From Hyphomicrobium sp. (lineage in GTDB: Bacteria > Pseudomonadota > Alphaproteobacteria > Rhizobiales > Hyphomicrobiaceae), in NCBI GenBank assembly GCA_025351425.1, contig JANXVY010000009.1, forward strand, positions 1-64,000: a DNA stretch of 64,000 nucleotides, given 5' to 3'. Under the pieces are notes generated by a model, which ran no database searches, was not told the origin of the DNA, and saw nothing but the letters and a program-made list of their open reading frames with translations. Shown one piece after another: positions 10,215 through 18,999 of the stretch. Numbering within the stretch: the stretch's first letter is position 1; each line of letters opens with the position of its first letter. The position numbers were made by a program, and so were the translations under genes.

Positions 10215-10742
10215 ATGCTGAGATTGTTGCTTTTGCGGCACGCAAAGTCGAGTTGGGATCACCCAGGCCTCGACGATTTTTCGCGTCCGCTCGCCCCGCG
10301 CGGCATCCAGGCTGCCCCGCGCATGGGTGCCTTCATCGCCGCCAATTTCGAGGCGCCAAACCTCGTGCTGTGCTCCGCCGCCGTGCGCACGCGCGCAACC
10401 CTCGATCTCGTCCTGCCGCACCTAGTGCCTGCGCCCGACCTCGTCTTTGAAGACGAACTGTATCTCGCCTCCGCAAGCGAACTGCTGATGCGCCTGCGCC
10501 GCGTGCCAAGACGCTGGCCCAGCGTGCTCATGGTCGGCCACAACCCCGGCTTCCACGAATTCGCGCAAGCGCTGTCGGGCGCAGCCGCGGACCGGGCCCA
10601 ACTCGTCGCGAAATTCCCAACCGCAGGCCTTGCTGTGCTGACCTTCGATGGCGACGCCTGGTCCAAGATCGGCCCCGGCAAGGGAACGCTGACCCGCTTC
10701 GTGACGCCTGCGATGCTCCTGAAGGGCCATGCCTCCGCCTGA
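10215..10742 (+). CDS. SixA-type histidine phosphatase
   Basis: Member of the histidine phosphatase superfamily (phosphoglycerate mutase fold), closest in pattern to SixA phosphohistidine phosphatases that dephosphorylate His-phosphorylated signalling domains. The 175-residue protein opens with LLLLRHAKSSW, the RHA/RHG catalytic motif (His at about residue 9), has RTRATLDLVLP near residue 57, and the second catalytic His in MVGHNPGFHEFA near residue 107. Length fits SixA. It stands alone between trpE and a transporter on the same strand. The precise substrate cannot be read from sequence. Confidence 0.85.
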   Translation: MLRLLLLRHAKSSWDHPGLDDFSRPLAPRGIQAAPRMGAFIAANFEAPNLVLCSAAVRTRATLDLVLPHLVPAPDLVFEDELYLASASELLMRLRRVPRRWPSVLMVGHNPGFHEFAQALSGAAADRAQLVAKFPTAGLAVLTFDGDAWSKIGPGKGTLTRFVTPAMLLKGHASA

Positions 10743-10805
10743 TCGGCCCTGACGCCCCCACCCGCACCGTTGTTATGCAAGCCTTCTCCGTGGTAGCCAG
10801 CAGCG

Positions 10806-12311
10806 ATGCCGATCGCGATTGTTGATGCCCTGACCCACGCGTTTCTGGAGCCGCTGCGCGCCGTGCGCCGCGCGCACCTGCCGATCCTGTCGATCTACGG
10901 TGCGTCCGGCGCGCTCGGCCTGATTTCGGTCGCCGATAGCTTCTGGGTCAAAGGCGCGTTGAATTTTTCGACCTTCGATCTGGCCACCATTGCGATCTGG
11001 CTTCAGCTGCCCTGGATCGCCAAGATGGTCGTCAGCGAACTGGTGGATGGCAACCCGCTCAAAGGCGCAACCCGCCGGGTCTACATCTTGACCGGCGCCA
11101 GCCTGATCGCGCTTGGCCTCCTGCTCCTCGCCGGTGCGGCCGGCGGTCAGCTGACCGCCATGCCGAAGGAGCGGCTGTATGTGCTGGCCCAGCTCCTCAT
11201 CGTGATGGGCGGCGTCATCCAGGAAGTGGTGGCCGACGCTCTGGTGCCGGGCGTCGTTGCGCGCACCGAGCCCGACGGCACGCCACGCCCGCAGGCCGCC
11301 ATCAATAGCGAACTGGCGATGATCGAGGTACTGGCGCGGCTCGTCTATACCGCCGCAGCGCTTCTCGTCGGCTGGCTGGCCGGCTGGCTCGCGGCCACCC
11401 TTTCGGCGCAAACCGTTTACCTGATCGCGCTGATCATCCCAGGCCTGTCGATGGCCGGCGCCGTCTCAGCCCCCGTCGAACGCGGCGTGCCGCGCCCCGT
11501 GGATTGGCGCATCCTGGGCGGCGGACTGGCGCTGGCGGCAACGGCAGCCCTGCTCGGCATTTCGAACGTGCCCCATGCCCAGGAAGTCATCTTCATCGGC
11601 GCGCTCGTGGCGCTGACGCTCATGATCCAGCGCGTGATGCAGGACCTCGCCCCCGGCATCCGCGCGCAGATCGCGACCGTTGCCGCACTCGCCTTCGTGT
11701 TCCGCGCGACGCCCTCGGTTGGCGATGGTTATCGCTGGTATGCGATCGACAAGCTGGGCTTCGACGAGAGTTTCTTCGGCACCCTCCAGTTCACCGGCAC
11801 TGCCGTCGGCCTCGTGCTGATGTGGCTGCTGTCGGGCTATGTCATCGCCCGCCCCGTTCGCCAGGTCATTGTGGTGCTCACCGTGATCGCGGCGGTGCTG
11901 CTCCTGCCGACGCTGATCCTGGCCCACGGCGGCGAAGTGTGGACGCAGCAGCATTTGGGCTTCGGCGCGCGCGGCATTGCGCTCATCGACGAAGCCGCCC
12001 AATCCCCGCTTGCCCTGCTGGCGACGGTGCCGCTGCTGGCCCTCGTCGCGGTCAATGCCCCGCGCGACCGCCGCGCCACCTGGTTTGCGCTGACCGCCTC
12101 GATGATGAGCCTCGCCATCGTCGCCGGCCAGCTGATCACCAAGTACCTGAACGAAGCCTTCCCCATCGAGCGGGGCAACTACACCCACGTGCCCGAGCTG
12201 GTCACCGCCGTTGTAGGCCTGAGCGTCGCGATGCCGTTGCTGGCGGTCGCTCTGATCCGTCCGCGGCCCGCACAGGAACCCGCAATCGAGCCCTCGCTCA
12301 GTAGCGAATAA
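10806..12311 (+). CDS. MFS-type membrane transporter, possibly BT1 (folate-biopterin) family
   Basis: A 501-residue polytopic membrane protein with about 12 hydrophobic segments. The first half contains SIYGASGALGLISVADSFWV and WLQLPWIAKMVVSELVDG, where the LPW.AK...D segment resembles the first cytoplasmic loop of BT1 and related folate-biopterin transporters. GGVIQEVVADALVPG near residue 138 has the acidic pair usual in that family. Substrate is not determinable from sequence. The last 14 bp overlap the 3' end of the convergent porin gene. Confidence 0.7.
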   Translation: MPIAIVDALTHAFLEPLRAVRRAHLPILSIYGASGALGLISVADSFWVKGALNFSTFDLATIAIWLQLPWIAKMVVSELVDGNPLKGATRRVYILTGASLIALGLLLLAGAAGGQLTAMPKERLYVLAQLLIVMGGVIQEVVADALVPGVVARTEPDGTPRPQAAINSELAMIEVLARLVYTAAALLVGWLAGWLAATLSAQTVYLIALIIPGLSMAGAVSAPVERGVPRPVDWRILGGGLALAATAALLGISNVPHAQEVIFIGALVALTLMIQRVMQDLAPGIRAQIATVAALAFVFRATPSVGDGYRWYAIDKLGFDESFFGTLQFTGTAVGLVLMWLLSGYVIARPVRQVIVVLTVIAAVLLLPTLILAHGGEVWTQQHLGFGARGIALIDEAAQSPLALLATVPLLALVAVNAPRDRRATWFALTASMMSLAIVAGQLITKYLNEAFPIERGNYTHVPELVTAVVGLSVAMPLLAVALIRPRPAQEPAIEPSLSSE

Positions 12312-13704
12312 GCGTGCGCACGCCCACGACCGTCGCGTCCGGGATCGGCTTGGCCGGATCGCTCGATTTGGGGTCCGCTACCAGCCCGCCCGGATGGATG
12401 ATGTATTGCAGGTCGGGCGTCACGGTCCAGCCGGGCACGATCTGCGCCATGTAGTTCAATTCGAGCACGGCCTCATAGTCGCGCACCGGCATCGGCGTGC
12501 CGAGCGCAACGGCGTCTTGATCCGCGCGCCCTCCATCTCCGATGCGCGCATAGGCAAAGCCGAACCCAATTGTGTCGTCGGGACGCCCCGGCACGAACCC
12601 CGCAAACCGCAACCCGCCATCGGCATAGAGGTCGATCAGGCTGCGATCGGCCGGCGCCGCCGTGATCCGCGCGAACAGATGCACGCCATTGGCGCCGTCT
12701 CCACCAGGCAAGCGGTAGATCTGCTGGTCGATGACGCCGTAGAGCGCATGGCTGGTGCTGAGCCGGCGCGGCGCAGCCCCGCTCACCGCCAGCGGCACGC
12801 CGTTGGCGTCATACCGCTGATCGTCGAACCGCCCCGCATGATGCCACCCGCCCACCTTGATCGTGCCAGGCAGGCCGATCGCGCTGTCGGCATCCTTGAA
12901 ATGGAATTGCGCCTCCGCAATCGAAAACGGCGCGTCTTTAAGGCGGAAATTGAGCCCGTCGTTATCGCGTTTCTGCGGATCGCCTTTGCCCGGCCCCGCC
13001 GGATCGCCGTCGAACATTGCTGCCATCAGCGTCAGCCGGTCGGTTGGGTCATACTTGACCCGCACCCCCAGCGCGGTAAGCGGATAAGCCGGCCCCGCGC
13101 TCGGCAGGTTCGACTGGTTCAACGCTGGCCAGCCGAACGTCGTGTTGATGAACTGGCTGACCGCATTGTCGCTGACGACGAATTCCGCATCCGCCGGGAA
13201 CTGGCCAATCCGCACCGACAGCTTATCGCCGAATTTCTGGTCGAACGACGCCTTGTAGAGCCGGGTCGACGGCAGCGCCTCGACCGACGTCGCGGTCAGC
13301 AGGTTGCCGATGTGGTCGCGCGTCAGGCCCTGGCCGTGGATCTGATAGGCGTTGCCGTGAAACGACAATCCCTTCCAGCCGATGATCCGTGCAAGGTCGA
13401 GATCGACCACGATCTTGGCGCGCCCGTCATAGATCGTGCCCTGGCTGAACCCGCCCGACGGATTTCCCATCACCTCGCCGTAATAGCTCAAGCCATAGGT
13501 GACGCCATGCTGAGCAAGCCACGCCCGCGACCCGTCCGCATCGCCGTTTTGTGGCAGACTGGTCGCAACAGACGGATCAGGAATACCGGTCGGGGCCGTG
13601 TTGTAGCTCTCTTTTTCGGCCGCAGCGACAGGAGTTCCCGTGAGCGTCGCCAGACAGGTCGCAGCCAGCAGGTGAGCGGTGGCGGTGAGCTTGGTCGCTG
13701 GCAT
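12298..13704 (-). CDS. OprB-type carbohydrate-selective porin
   Basis: Outer-membrane beta-barrel of the OprB family that lets sugars and other small solutes through. The 468-residue precursor has a signal peptide (ATAHLLAATCLATLTGTPVAAA). Family features are the early SRAWLAQHGVTYGLSYYGEVMGN segment, FHGNAYQIHGQGLT, ALGVRVKYDP, AMFDGDPAGPGKGDPQKRD, and the C-terminal PDLQYIIHPGG with a terminal aromatic residue (RTLIRY) for BAM recognition. GGACGGGAAATA precedes the ATG. It is paralogous to the porin at 20543-21985; the efflux operon lies between the two. Confidence 0.9.
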   Translation of the reverse strand: MPATKLTATAHLLAATCLATLTGTPVAAAEKESYNTAPTGIPDPSVATSLPQNGDADGSRAWLAQHGVTYGLSYYGEVMGNPSGGFSQGTIYDGRAKIVVDLDLARIIGWKGLSFHGNAYQIHGQGLTRDHIGNLLTATSVEALPSTRLYKASFDQKFGDKLSVRIGQFPADAEFVVSDNAVSQFINTTFGWPALNQSNLPSAGPAYPLTALGVRVKYDPTDRLTLMAAMFDGDPAGPGKGDPQKRDNDGLNFRLKDAPFSIAEAQFHFKDADSAIGLPGTIKVGGWHHAGRFDDQRYDANGVPLAVSGAAPRRLSTSHALYGVIDQQIYRLPGGDGANGVHLFARITAAPADRSLIDLYADGGLRFAGFVPGRPDDTIGFGFAYARIGDGGRADQDAVALGTPMPVRDYEAVLELNYMAQIVPGWTVTPDLQYIIHPGGLVADPKSSDPAKPIPDATVVGVRTLIRY

Positions 13705-13823
13705 TATTTCCCGTCCGTCCGCGTTGCTGATAGATCTATCCTCGCACTGGTGACTGATTCGACGATGCCGATCGAGCGGACGCAGAACATCAGACCCCGC
13801 TTGCCGGTCAGGGAGTTGCCGTC

Positions 13824-14468
13824 ATGCACCGCTTTCTCACGCTGACGGCCGCTGGTTTTGCCGGGCTGCCGCTCATCTTTTCCGCCGCGTCCGGCGAGGG
13901 GCTGACCGCCGTGTCGCTGGTCCAGAGCTGGCGGGACGAAGGCACGCCCGACGGCCAATGCGGCAGCAAAACCGGCGAATTCGAAACCGCCTTCGGCGTC
14001 CGCAGCGAAGCGATCAAATTCGACACCGACAACCGCGAAGGCGGCTGCCGGTACCGGCTCGCCATCGTCGATCCAGATGGCGTCCTTGCCGCGCGCGGCT
14101 GGCAGTTGAAGATCGTCTTCACGCCCCAGGGCGACATCGGGCAATGCAAATATCCAGGCCCCCGCGACGTGCCGGTGGTGCGGACCGCGGCCGAGGTGGC
14201 GCAAGTCTGGCAGCAAGGCCCGTGGGCGAACCCGATCATCGTGGACACCGACGACCGCGTCGGCGGCTGCGTGATGGAATTCCAGATCACGGGGCCGCAA
14301 ACGGCGCGCTCGCCCGTGCTCGATATCCGCTACCTGCCCGACGGCGACCCTGGCCAGTGCCCGCAGTCTGGCGACAAAGTAGCGAGGCTGGGCCACCCGG
14401 CCGCAATGATCATCGACACCGACAACCGCCCCGGCGGCTGCTTCTTCCAACTGCGGTTGCGGGAATAG
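13824..14468 (+). CDS. secreted protein with three Cys-paired repeats
   Basis: A 214-residue protein with an N-terminal signal peptide (MHRFLTLTAAGFAGLPLIFSAASG). The mature part is made of three related modules. Each has a G-Q-C turn (GTPDGQCG, QGDIGQCKYPG, DGDPGQCPQSG) and, 25-40 residues later, a D-T-D-x-R-x-G-G-C strand (FDTDNREGGC, VDTDDRVGGC, IDTDNRPGGC). The six Cys suggest three disulfides in a periplasmic or extracellular repeat protein. I do not recognise a named family. It runs toward the RND gene with a 3-bp gap and is divergent from the OprB gene. Confidence 0.75.
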   Translation: MHRFLTLTAAGFAGLPLIFSAASGEGLTAVSLVQSWRDEGTPDGQCGSKTGEFETAFGVRSEAIKFDTDNREGGCRYRLAIVDPDGVLAARGWQLKIVFTPQGDIGQCKYPGPRDVPVVRTAAEVAQVWQQGPWANPIIVDTDDRVGGCVMEFQITGPQTARSPVLDIRYLPDGDPGQCPQSGDKVARLGHPAAMIIDTDNRPGGCFFQLRLRE

Positions 14469-14471
14469 CCC

Positions 14472-17400
14472 CTACTTCTTCAGCACCACGGTGCCGATGA
14501 CGGGCACGAACAGCAGCGTCAGGAACGGTGAGATCAGCATTCCTCCGACGACGACGGTGGCAAGCGGCGCCTGCACCTGCGAGCCGATCGCGGTCGACAT
14601 CGCAGCCGGCAGCAACCCGATGCAGGCGCACAGCGACGTCGTCATGATCTGCGGTAGCCGCGCCTTGGCCGCCGCCTGCAGGGCGTCGTCCCGCTCCATG
14701 CCTTCGGCGCGCAGGCCGGTGTAGAAGCTGAGCAGCATGATGCTGTCCATCACCGACACGCCAAACAGCGAAATGAACCCGACCGCCGCTGAAATCGAGA
14801 AGGCAAGCCCGGTGACGAACAGCGCGAGGATGCCCCCGCACATCGCGAACGGAATGGCCGACAGCGCCAGCAGACTGAGCGGCAGCGAATTGAACAGCGA
14901 ATACAGCAGCAGCAGGATCATGCCGATGCTGACCGGAACGATGAACGCGAGCCGGCGCTGCGCATCCTGCAGGCTGCCGAACTCTCCGGTCCACTCCGTC
15001 CGGTAGCCCGTCGGCAGCGGGATCGCACTGCCCACCTTCTGCTGGGCATCCGCGACCGTCGAGCCGAGATCGCGGCCGCGCACGGAGAACTTCAGCGGAA
15101 TATAGCGCTCGAAATTCTCGCGATAAATGTACGACGCGCCGACCTCGTAGGTGATTTTGGCGAGATCGCTGAGCGGCACATAGGCCTGGGTCTGCTGGCC
15201 GGTCCCCCCGCCTGGCGCAACCGTCGAACTCGTGAGCGCAGTCGGCGACGCTGTGGGGCCCGACAGGATGGGGTTCCCGGTCGAAACCTGCAGACCGCCA
15301 CCCGCACCACCTGCTGGAGCCGCCGAAACTTGGATCTTGCGGATCGCGTCGAGGTTGTTGCGATAGCGCTCAGATAACCGCACCGTCAGCCCGAATTGGC
15401 GCTCGCCTTCGTAAACGGTGGTCGCCGTCTGTCCGCCGATGGCCGCCTGCACGACCGCATTCACGTCGCCCGCCGCAAACCCGTAGCGCGCCGCGAGTGC
15501 CCGGTCGATGTTGATGACGACGTTGGGCTGGCCCAGTTCCTTGAACACGCCCAGGTCTTCGATGCCCTTGACCGGCTTCAGCTGAGCCTCGATCTCGCGC
15601 GCCTTGTCGTCGAGCACCTTGAGGTCTGGACCAAACAACTTTATCGAATTCTCGCCCTTCACCCCAGAGACCGCCTCTTCGACGTTATCCTGGATGTTCT
15701 GCGAGAAATTGAGATCGACGCCGATGATCTCCGCCGACAGCTTGTCCTGGATCGACTTGACGAGCGCTTCCTTGGTCAAGCCCTTGGGCCACTCGTCCTG
15801 CGGGCGCAGCGGGGCGAAGAACTCGCCGTTGTTGAATCCGGCCGGATCGCTGCCATCGTCCGGCCGCCCGTGCTGCGAGATGACGGTGACGACTTCGGGG
15901 AAGCTTTTCAGAATGGTGCGCACCCGCGCTATCGTGGTCTCGCCCGCCTCCAGCGAAATCGTCGGCGGCAGCGTCGCCCTGATCCACAGGTTCCCTTCTT
16001 CGAGCTTGGGCAGGAACTCCGACCCGAGCATCCGCGCAGCGCCCCCTGTGAACACGAGGAAACAGACCGCTGCCGCTATTGTTAGCCAACGGAACCGCAT
16101 GGTGAGTCCCAGCACTGGCTCATAAAGCGCGCGGATGCCGCGCAGCAAGAACGTCTCCGTCTCGTGCACCTTTTCCGGCAGCAGCAGCGACGAGATCACC
16201 GGCGTAACGATGAACGTCGCGAGCAGCGCGCCGCACAAAGCGAACGCATACGTCTTCGACATCGGGCCGAAAATCTGGCCCTCCACGCCCTGCATCGTGA
16301 ACAGCGGAATGAAGGCGGCAATTGTGATCAGCACCGAAAAGAAGATCGCGCCGTTGACCTGATTGGCGGCGAGCTGGATCGTCTGCAGCTTGCCCTTGAG
16401 GATGCCGGGCATCATGGATTCGCGCACTGCCCGCTCGTGATCGGTCTCTTTGCCGAGCGCATGGTGGCCCGATAGCCGCGAATAGATGTTCTCGACCATG
16501 ATGACGGTGCTGTCGACGATGATGCCGAGATCGATGGCGCCAACCGACAGCAGATTGATGGACTCGCCCCTCAGCACCAGCACGATGGTCGCAAACCCGA
16601 GCGCGACCGGGATCGTACACGCGACGATGATGGCGCTGCGCAAGTTGCCGAGCAGCAGCCACAGAATGACGAAGATCAGCGTCACGCCAAAGGTGAGATT
16701 GTGGATCACCGTGCGGATGGTAATGTTTACGAGGTCGGCGCGATCGTAATACGGCTTGACGCTGACCCCCTTGGGCAAGACGTTGGACGAGTTGATCTTG
16801 GCGACCTCGGCCTCGACGCGCTTGATGACCTCCATGGTCTTCTCGCCCCGCCGCAGTAGCACGACGCCGGTGACGACATCGTCGTCCGCGTCGCGGCCCG
16901 CCTTGCCGAGCCGGGGCGCGTTGCCGATCGAAACCTCACCCACATCTGAGACCAGCACCGGCGTGCCGTTCGACTGCGACAGCACGATGTTCTTGATGTC
17001 GTCCGCCGAATAGATGAGCCCGATGCCGCGCACGTTGGCCGATTGCTGGCCGATCTGCAGCGTACGCCCGCCCACGTTGATGTTGCTGTTGGAAATCGCG
17101 GCGATCACCTGCGGCAGCGTGACGTTGTAGGCAGGCAAGCGATTGAGATCGATCTCGACGTGATATTCCTTGGTCGGCCCGCCCCAGCTAACGACATCGC
17201 GCACGCCGGCCACCGTCTTCATCCGGCGTGTCACGACCCAATCCTGCAGCGTGCGCAACTCGGTCGGCGTCATCCCGGGCGGACCGACGAGCTGGTAACG
17301 CAGGATTTCGCCCGTCGGCAGGTTGGGCGCGACCTGGGGCTGGATGCCGCTCGGCAGCGACACGTTGTTGAGGTTGTTCAGAACCTGCTGATAGGCGAAC

Positions 17401-17708
17401 TGGAAATCCGTCTCGTAGGTGAACTGCGCCCGCACGAACGATAGCCCATAGAGCGACGTCGAGCGCACGTACTGCAGCCCCGGCGTGCCAGCGATCGCGA
17501 TCTCGATCGGAATAGTGATGTAGCGCTCGACCTCCTCGGGCGATTGCCCGCGGCTTTGCGTGACGATCTCGAAAATGGGCGGTGCCGGATTGGGATAGGC
17601 TTCGATGTTCAAAAGCGAAAACGCGTAACCCGCCGCGCAAAGGAAACTCGCCAGCAGTGCGAGCACCATGACGCGCCGGGTGAGGCAGAACTCGACGAGC
17701 GCTGTCAT
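14472..17708 (-). CDS. RND efflux pump inner-membrane subunit, heavy-metal (CzcA-like) type
   Basis: Proton-driven tripartite efflux pump, 1078 residues, with two sets of membrane helices and two large periplasmic loops. The start MTALVEFCLTRRVMVLALL is typical of RND pumps. The fourth-helix motif near residues 390-406 (AIDLGIIVDSTVIMVEN) has the D-x-G-x3-D-x6-E spacing of metal-exporting (HME) pumps such as CzcA and CusA. A Gly/Ser/Thr-rich insertion at about residues 793-841 (GGAGGG, PTASPTALTSSTVAP, GGGTGQQTQ) interrupts the second periplasmic loop and is unusual. It is the third gene of an operon with the adaptor (3-bp gap) and the outer-membrane factor. The metal is unknown. Confidence 0.9.
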   Translation of the reverse strand: MTALVEFCLTRRVMVLALLASFLCAAGYAFSLLNIEAYPNPAPPIFEIVTQSRGQSPEEVERYITIPIEIAIAGTPGLQYVRSTSLYGLSFVRAQFTYETDFQFAYQQVLNNLNNVSLPSGIQPQVAPNLPTGEILRYQLVGPPGMTPTELRTLQDWVVTRRMKTVAGVRDVVSWGGPTKEYHVEIDLNRLPAYNVTLPQVIAAISNSNINVGGRTLQIGQQSANVRGIGLIYSADDIKNIVLSQSNGTPVLVSDVGEVSIGNAPRLGKAGRDADDDVVTGVVLLRRGEKTMEVIKRVEAEVAKINSSNVLPKGVSVKPYYDRADLVNITIRTVIHNLTFGVTLIFVILWLLLGNLRSAIIVACTIPVALGFATIVLVLRGESINLLSVGAIDLGIIVDSTVIMVENIYSRLSGHHALGKETDHERAVRESMMPGILKGKLQTIQLAANQVNGAIFFSVLITIAAFIPLFTMQGVEGQIFGPMSKTYAFALCGALLATFIVTPVISSLLLPEKVHETETFLLRGIRALYEPVLGLTMRFRWLTIAAAVCFLVFTGGAARMLGSEFLPKLEEGNLWIRATLPPTISLEAGETTIARVRTILKSFPEVVTVISQHGRPDDGSDPAGFNNGEFFAPLRPQDEWPKGLTKEALVKSIQDKLSAEIIGVDLNFSQNIQDNVEEAVSGVKGENSIKLFGPDLKVLDDKAREIEAQLKPVKGIEDLGVFKELGQPNVVINIDRALAARYGFAAGDVNAVVQAAIGGQTATTVYEGERQFGLTVRLSERYRNNLDAIRKIQVSAAPAGGAGGGLQVSTGNPILSGPTASPTALTSSTVAPGGGTGQQTQAYVPLSDLAKITYEVGASYIYRENFERYIPLKFSVRGRDLGSTVADAQQKVGSAIPLPTGYRTEWTGEFGSLQDAQRRLAFIVPVSIGMILLLLYSLFNSLPLSLLALSAIPFAMCGGILALFVTGLAFSISAAVGFISLFGVSVMDSIMLLSFYTGLRAEGMERDDALQAAAKARLPQIMTTSLCACIGLLPAAMSTAIGSQVQAPLATVVVGGMLISPFLTLLFVPVIGTVVLKK

Positions 17709-17711
17709 CGC

Positions 17712-18989
17712 TCAGGAGCCGTTCGAACGGGCATTGTCGAGAAACACAGCACCCGCCGTCACGACGCTTGGTGCCGCCGGCAGCCCCGATAGAATTTGCA
17801 CGACGCCGTCGGTCTCGACCCCGAGCTTGACCGCCCGGCGCTCGAATTCCGTCTGGGATTTGGCGAGCCATACATAGGCTGCATCCAACTCCCGGATCAC
17901 GGCGCCCGCCGGAACCGAGGCGCTTTCATCGCCATCACTGGTGATGATCTTGAAGTTGGCGAACATCTCGGGCTTCAGCAAACGGTTTGCATTTTCGATT
18001 TCAGACCGCACGGCGACCCGGTGCGTGGTCGGGTCGACGGATGCGGCAATATAGGTGACCTTCGCGGTGAACGTCTCGTTGGGATAGGCGAGCACCTTCA
18101 CTTCGACATCCTGCCCAACTTTCACGAACGGGATATCGGCTTCGGCGACGTTGGCCCTGAGCCACATCGACGACAGGTCGGAAATCGAAAACAGCGGATC
18201 GGTGTTGTCGACCCGCACATACTGCCCAGGCCCCACCTTGCGCGTGGTGATGGTGCCCGAGATGGGCGCGTTCACTTTCATGATCGGATCGATGCGCCGT
18301 TCGGTTTCGACGCGCGCGACATCGGCGTCCGTTTTGCCCAGGATGCGCAGCTTGTTGCGCGCGGCAATCACCACGCCCTCGTTGGCGCGCTCGTCGCTCT
18401 CGGCCTGCCGCAGGTCCGATTGCGCCTGTTCGAAATCCTTTTCCGCGACAGCCTTAGCCTTGAACAGATCGCGCTGGCGGTTGTAAGCACGCTGATTGAG
18501 CTCGACCTGGGTCCTGGATTTGGCGAGCGCGGCCGCCGCATTGATGAGATCGGACTGCGCCTGCACGACATCCGGCGTATCGATTTCAAACAGCGGGTTC
18601 CCCGCTTGCACGTCCTCGCCGAGCTTGACCAGGAGCTTGGTCACCCGCCCCGTGAATGGCGAGAACACCGGCGTCGTAACATCCTCGTTGAACGCGATCT
18701 GGCCGATCGCAAACTTCTCGGCCCGGAACCGCCGCCGCAGGGCTGGCTCGACTTTGATCTGGGAGAGCTGTTCTACGTTGACCGAAACCTTGTTGCTGTC
18801 GGTGGCAGCCTCAGGCGACTTGGCCGCCGGTTTTTCTTGGGCCGACGCATGGCCCACGGCCGGCGCGGTCAGCCCGGCGGCGGGAATGAACCCCTGCCAA
18901 TATGCGACGCCAAGCACAACGGCTGCAACGCCAGCCCAAACGCCAAGCGTAGAACCTGCCTTTGATGGCGGGGTCGGTTGCCGTGACAT
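17712..18989 (-). CDS. RND efflux periplasmic adaptor (membrane fusion) protein
   Basis: Links the inner-membrane pump to the TolC-like exit duct. The 425-residue protein has a single N-terminal span (WAGVAAVVLGVAYWQGF). The lipoyl-like half motifs follow (FSPFTGRVTKLLVKLGEDVQAGNPLFEIDTPD near residue 110), then an alpha-hairpin rich in Gln and Ala (AQSDLINAAAALAKSRTQVELNQ), the second half motif (INAPISGTITTRKVGPGQYV-like) and a beta-barrel domain (LSSMWLRANVAEADIPFVKVG). AGGAATTGAGAT precedes the ATG. It sits between the outer-membrane factor (10-bp gap) and the pump gene. Confidence 0.92.
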   Translation of the reverse strand: MSRQPTPPSKAGSTLGVWAGVAAVVLGVAYWQGFIPAAGLTAPAVGHASAQEKPAAKSPEAATDSNKVSVNVEQLSQIKVEPALRRRFRAEKFAIGQIAFNEDVTTPVFSPFTGRVTKLLVKLGEDVQAGNPLFEIDTPDVVQAQSDLINAAAALAKSRTQVELNQRAYNRQRDLFKAKAVAEKDFEQAQSDLRQAESDERANEGVVIAARNKLRILGKTDADVARVETERRIDPIMKVNAPISGTITTRKVGPGQYVRVDNTDPLFSISDLSSMWLRANVAEADIPFVKVGQDVEVKVLAYPNETFTAKVTYIAASVDPTTHRVAVRSEIENANRLLKPEMFANFKIITSDGDESASVPAGAVIRELDAAYVWLAKSQTEFERRAVKLGVETDGVVQILSGLPAAPSVVTAGAVFLDNARSNGS

Positions 18990-18999
18990 ATCTCAATTC

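Noticed and set aside
10027-10245. A minus-strand frame of 72 codons upstream of the SixA-like gene
   Set aside because: No ribosome site, overlaps the well-supported phosphatase start, and its composition is mixed; only the short plus-strand frame has any supporting signal.
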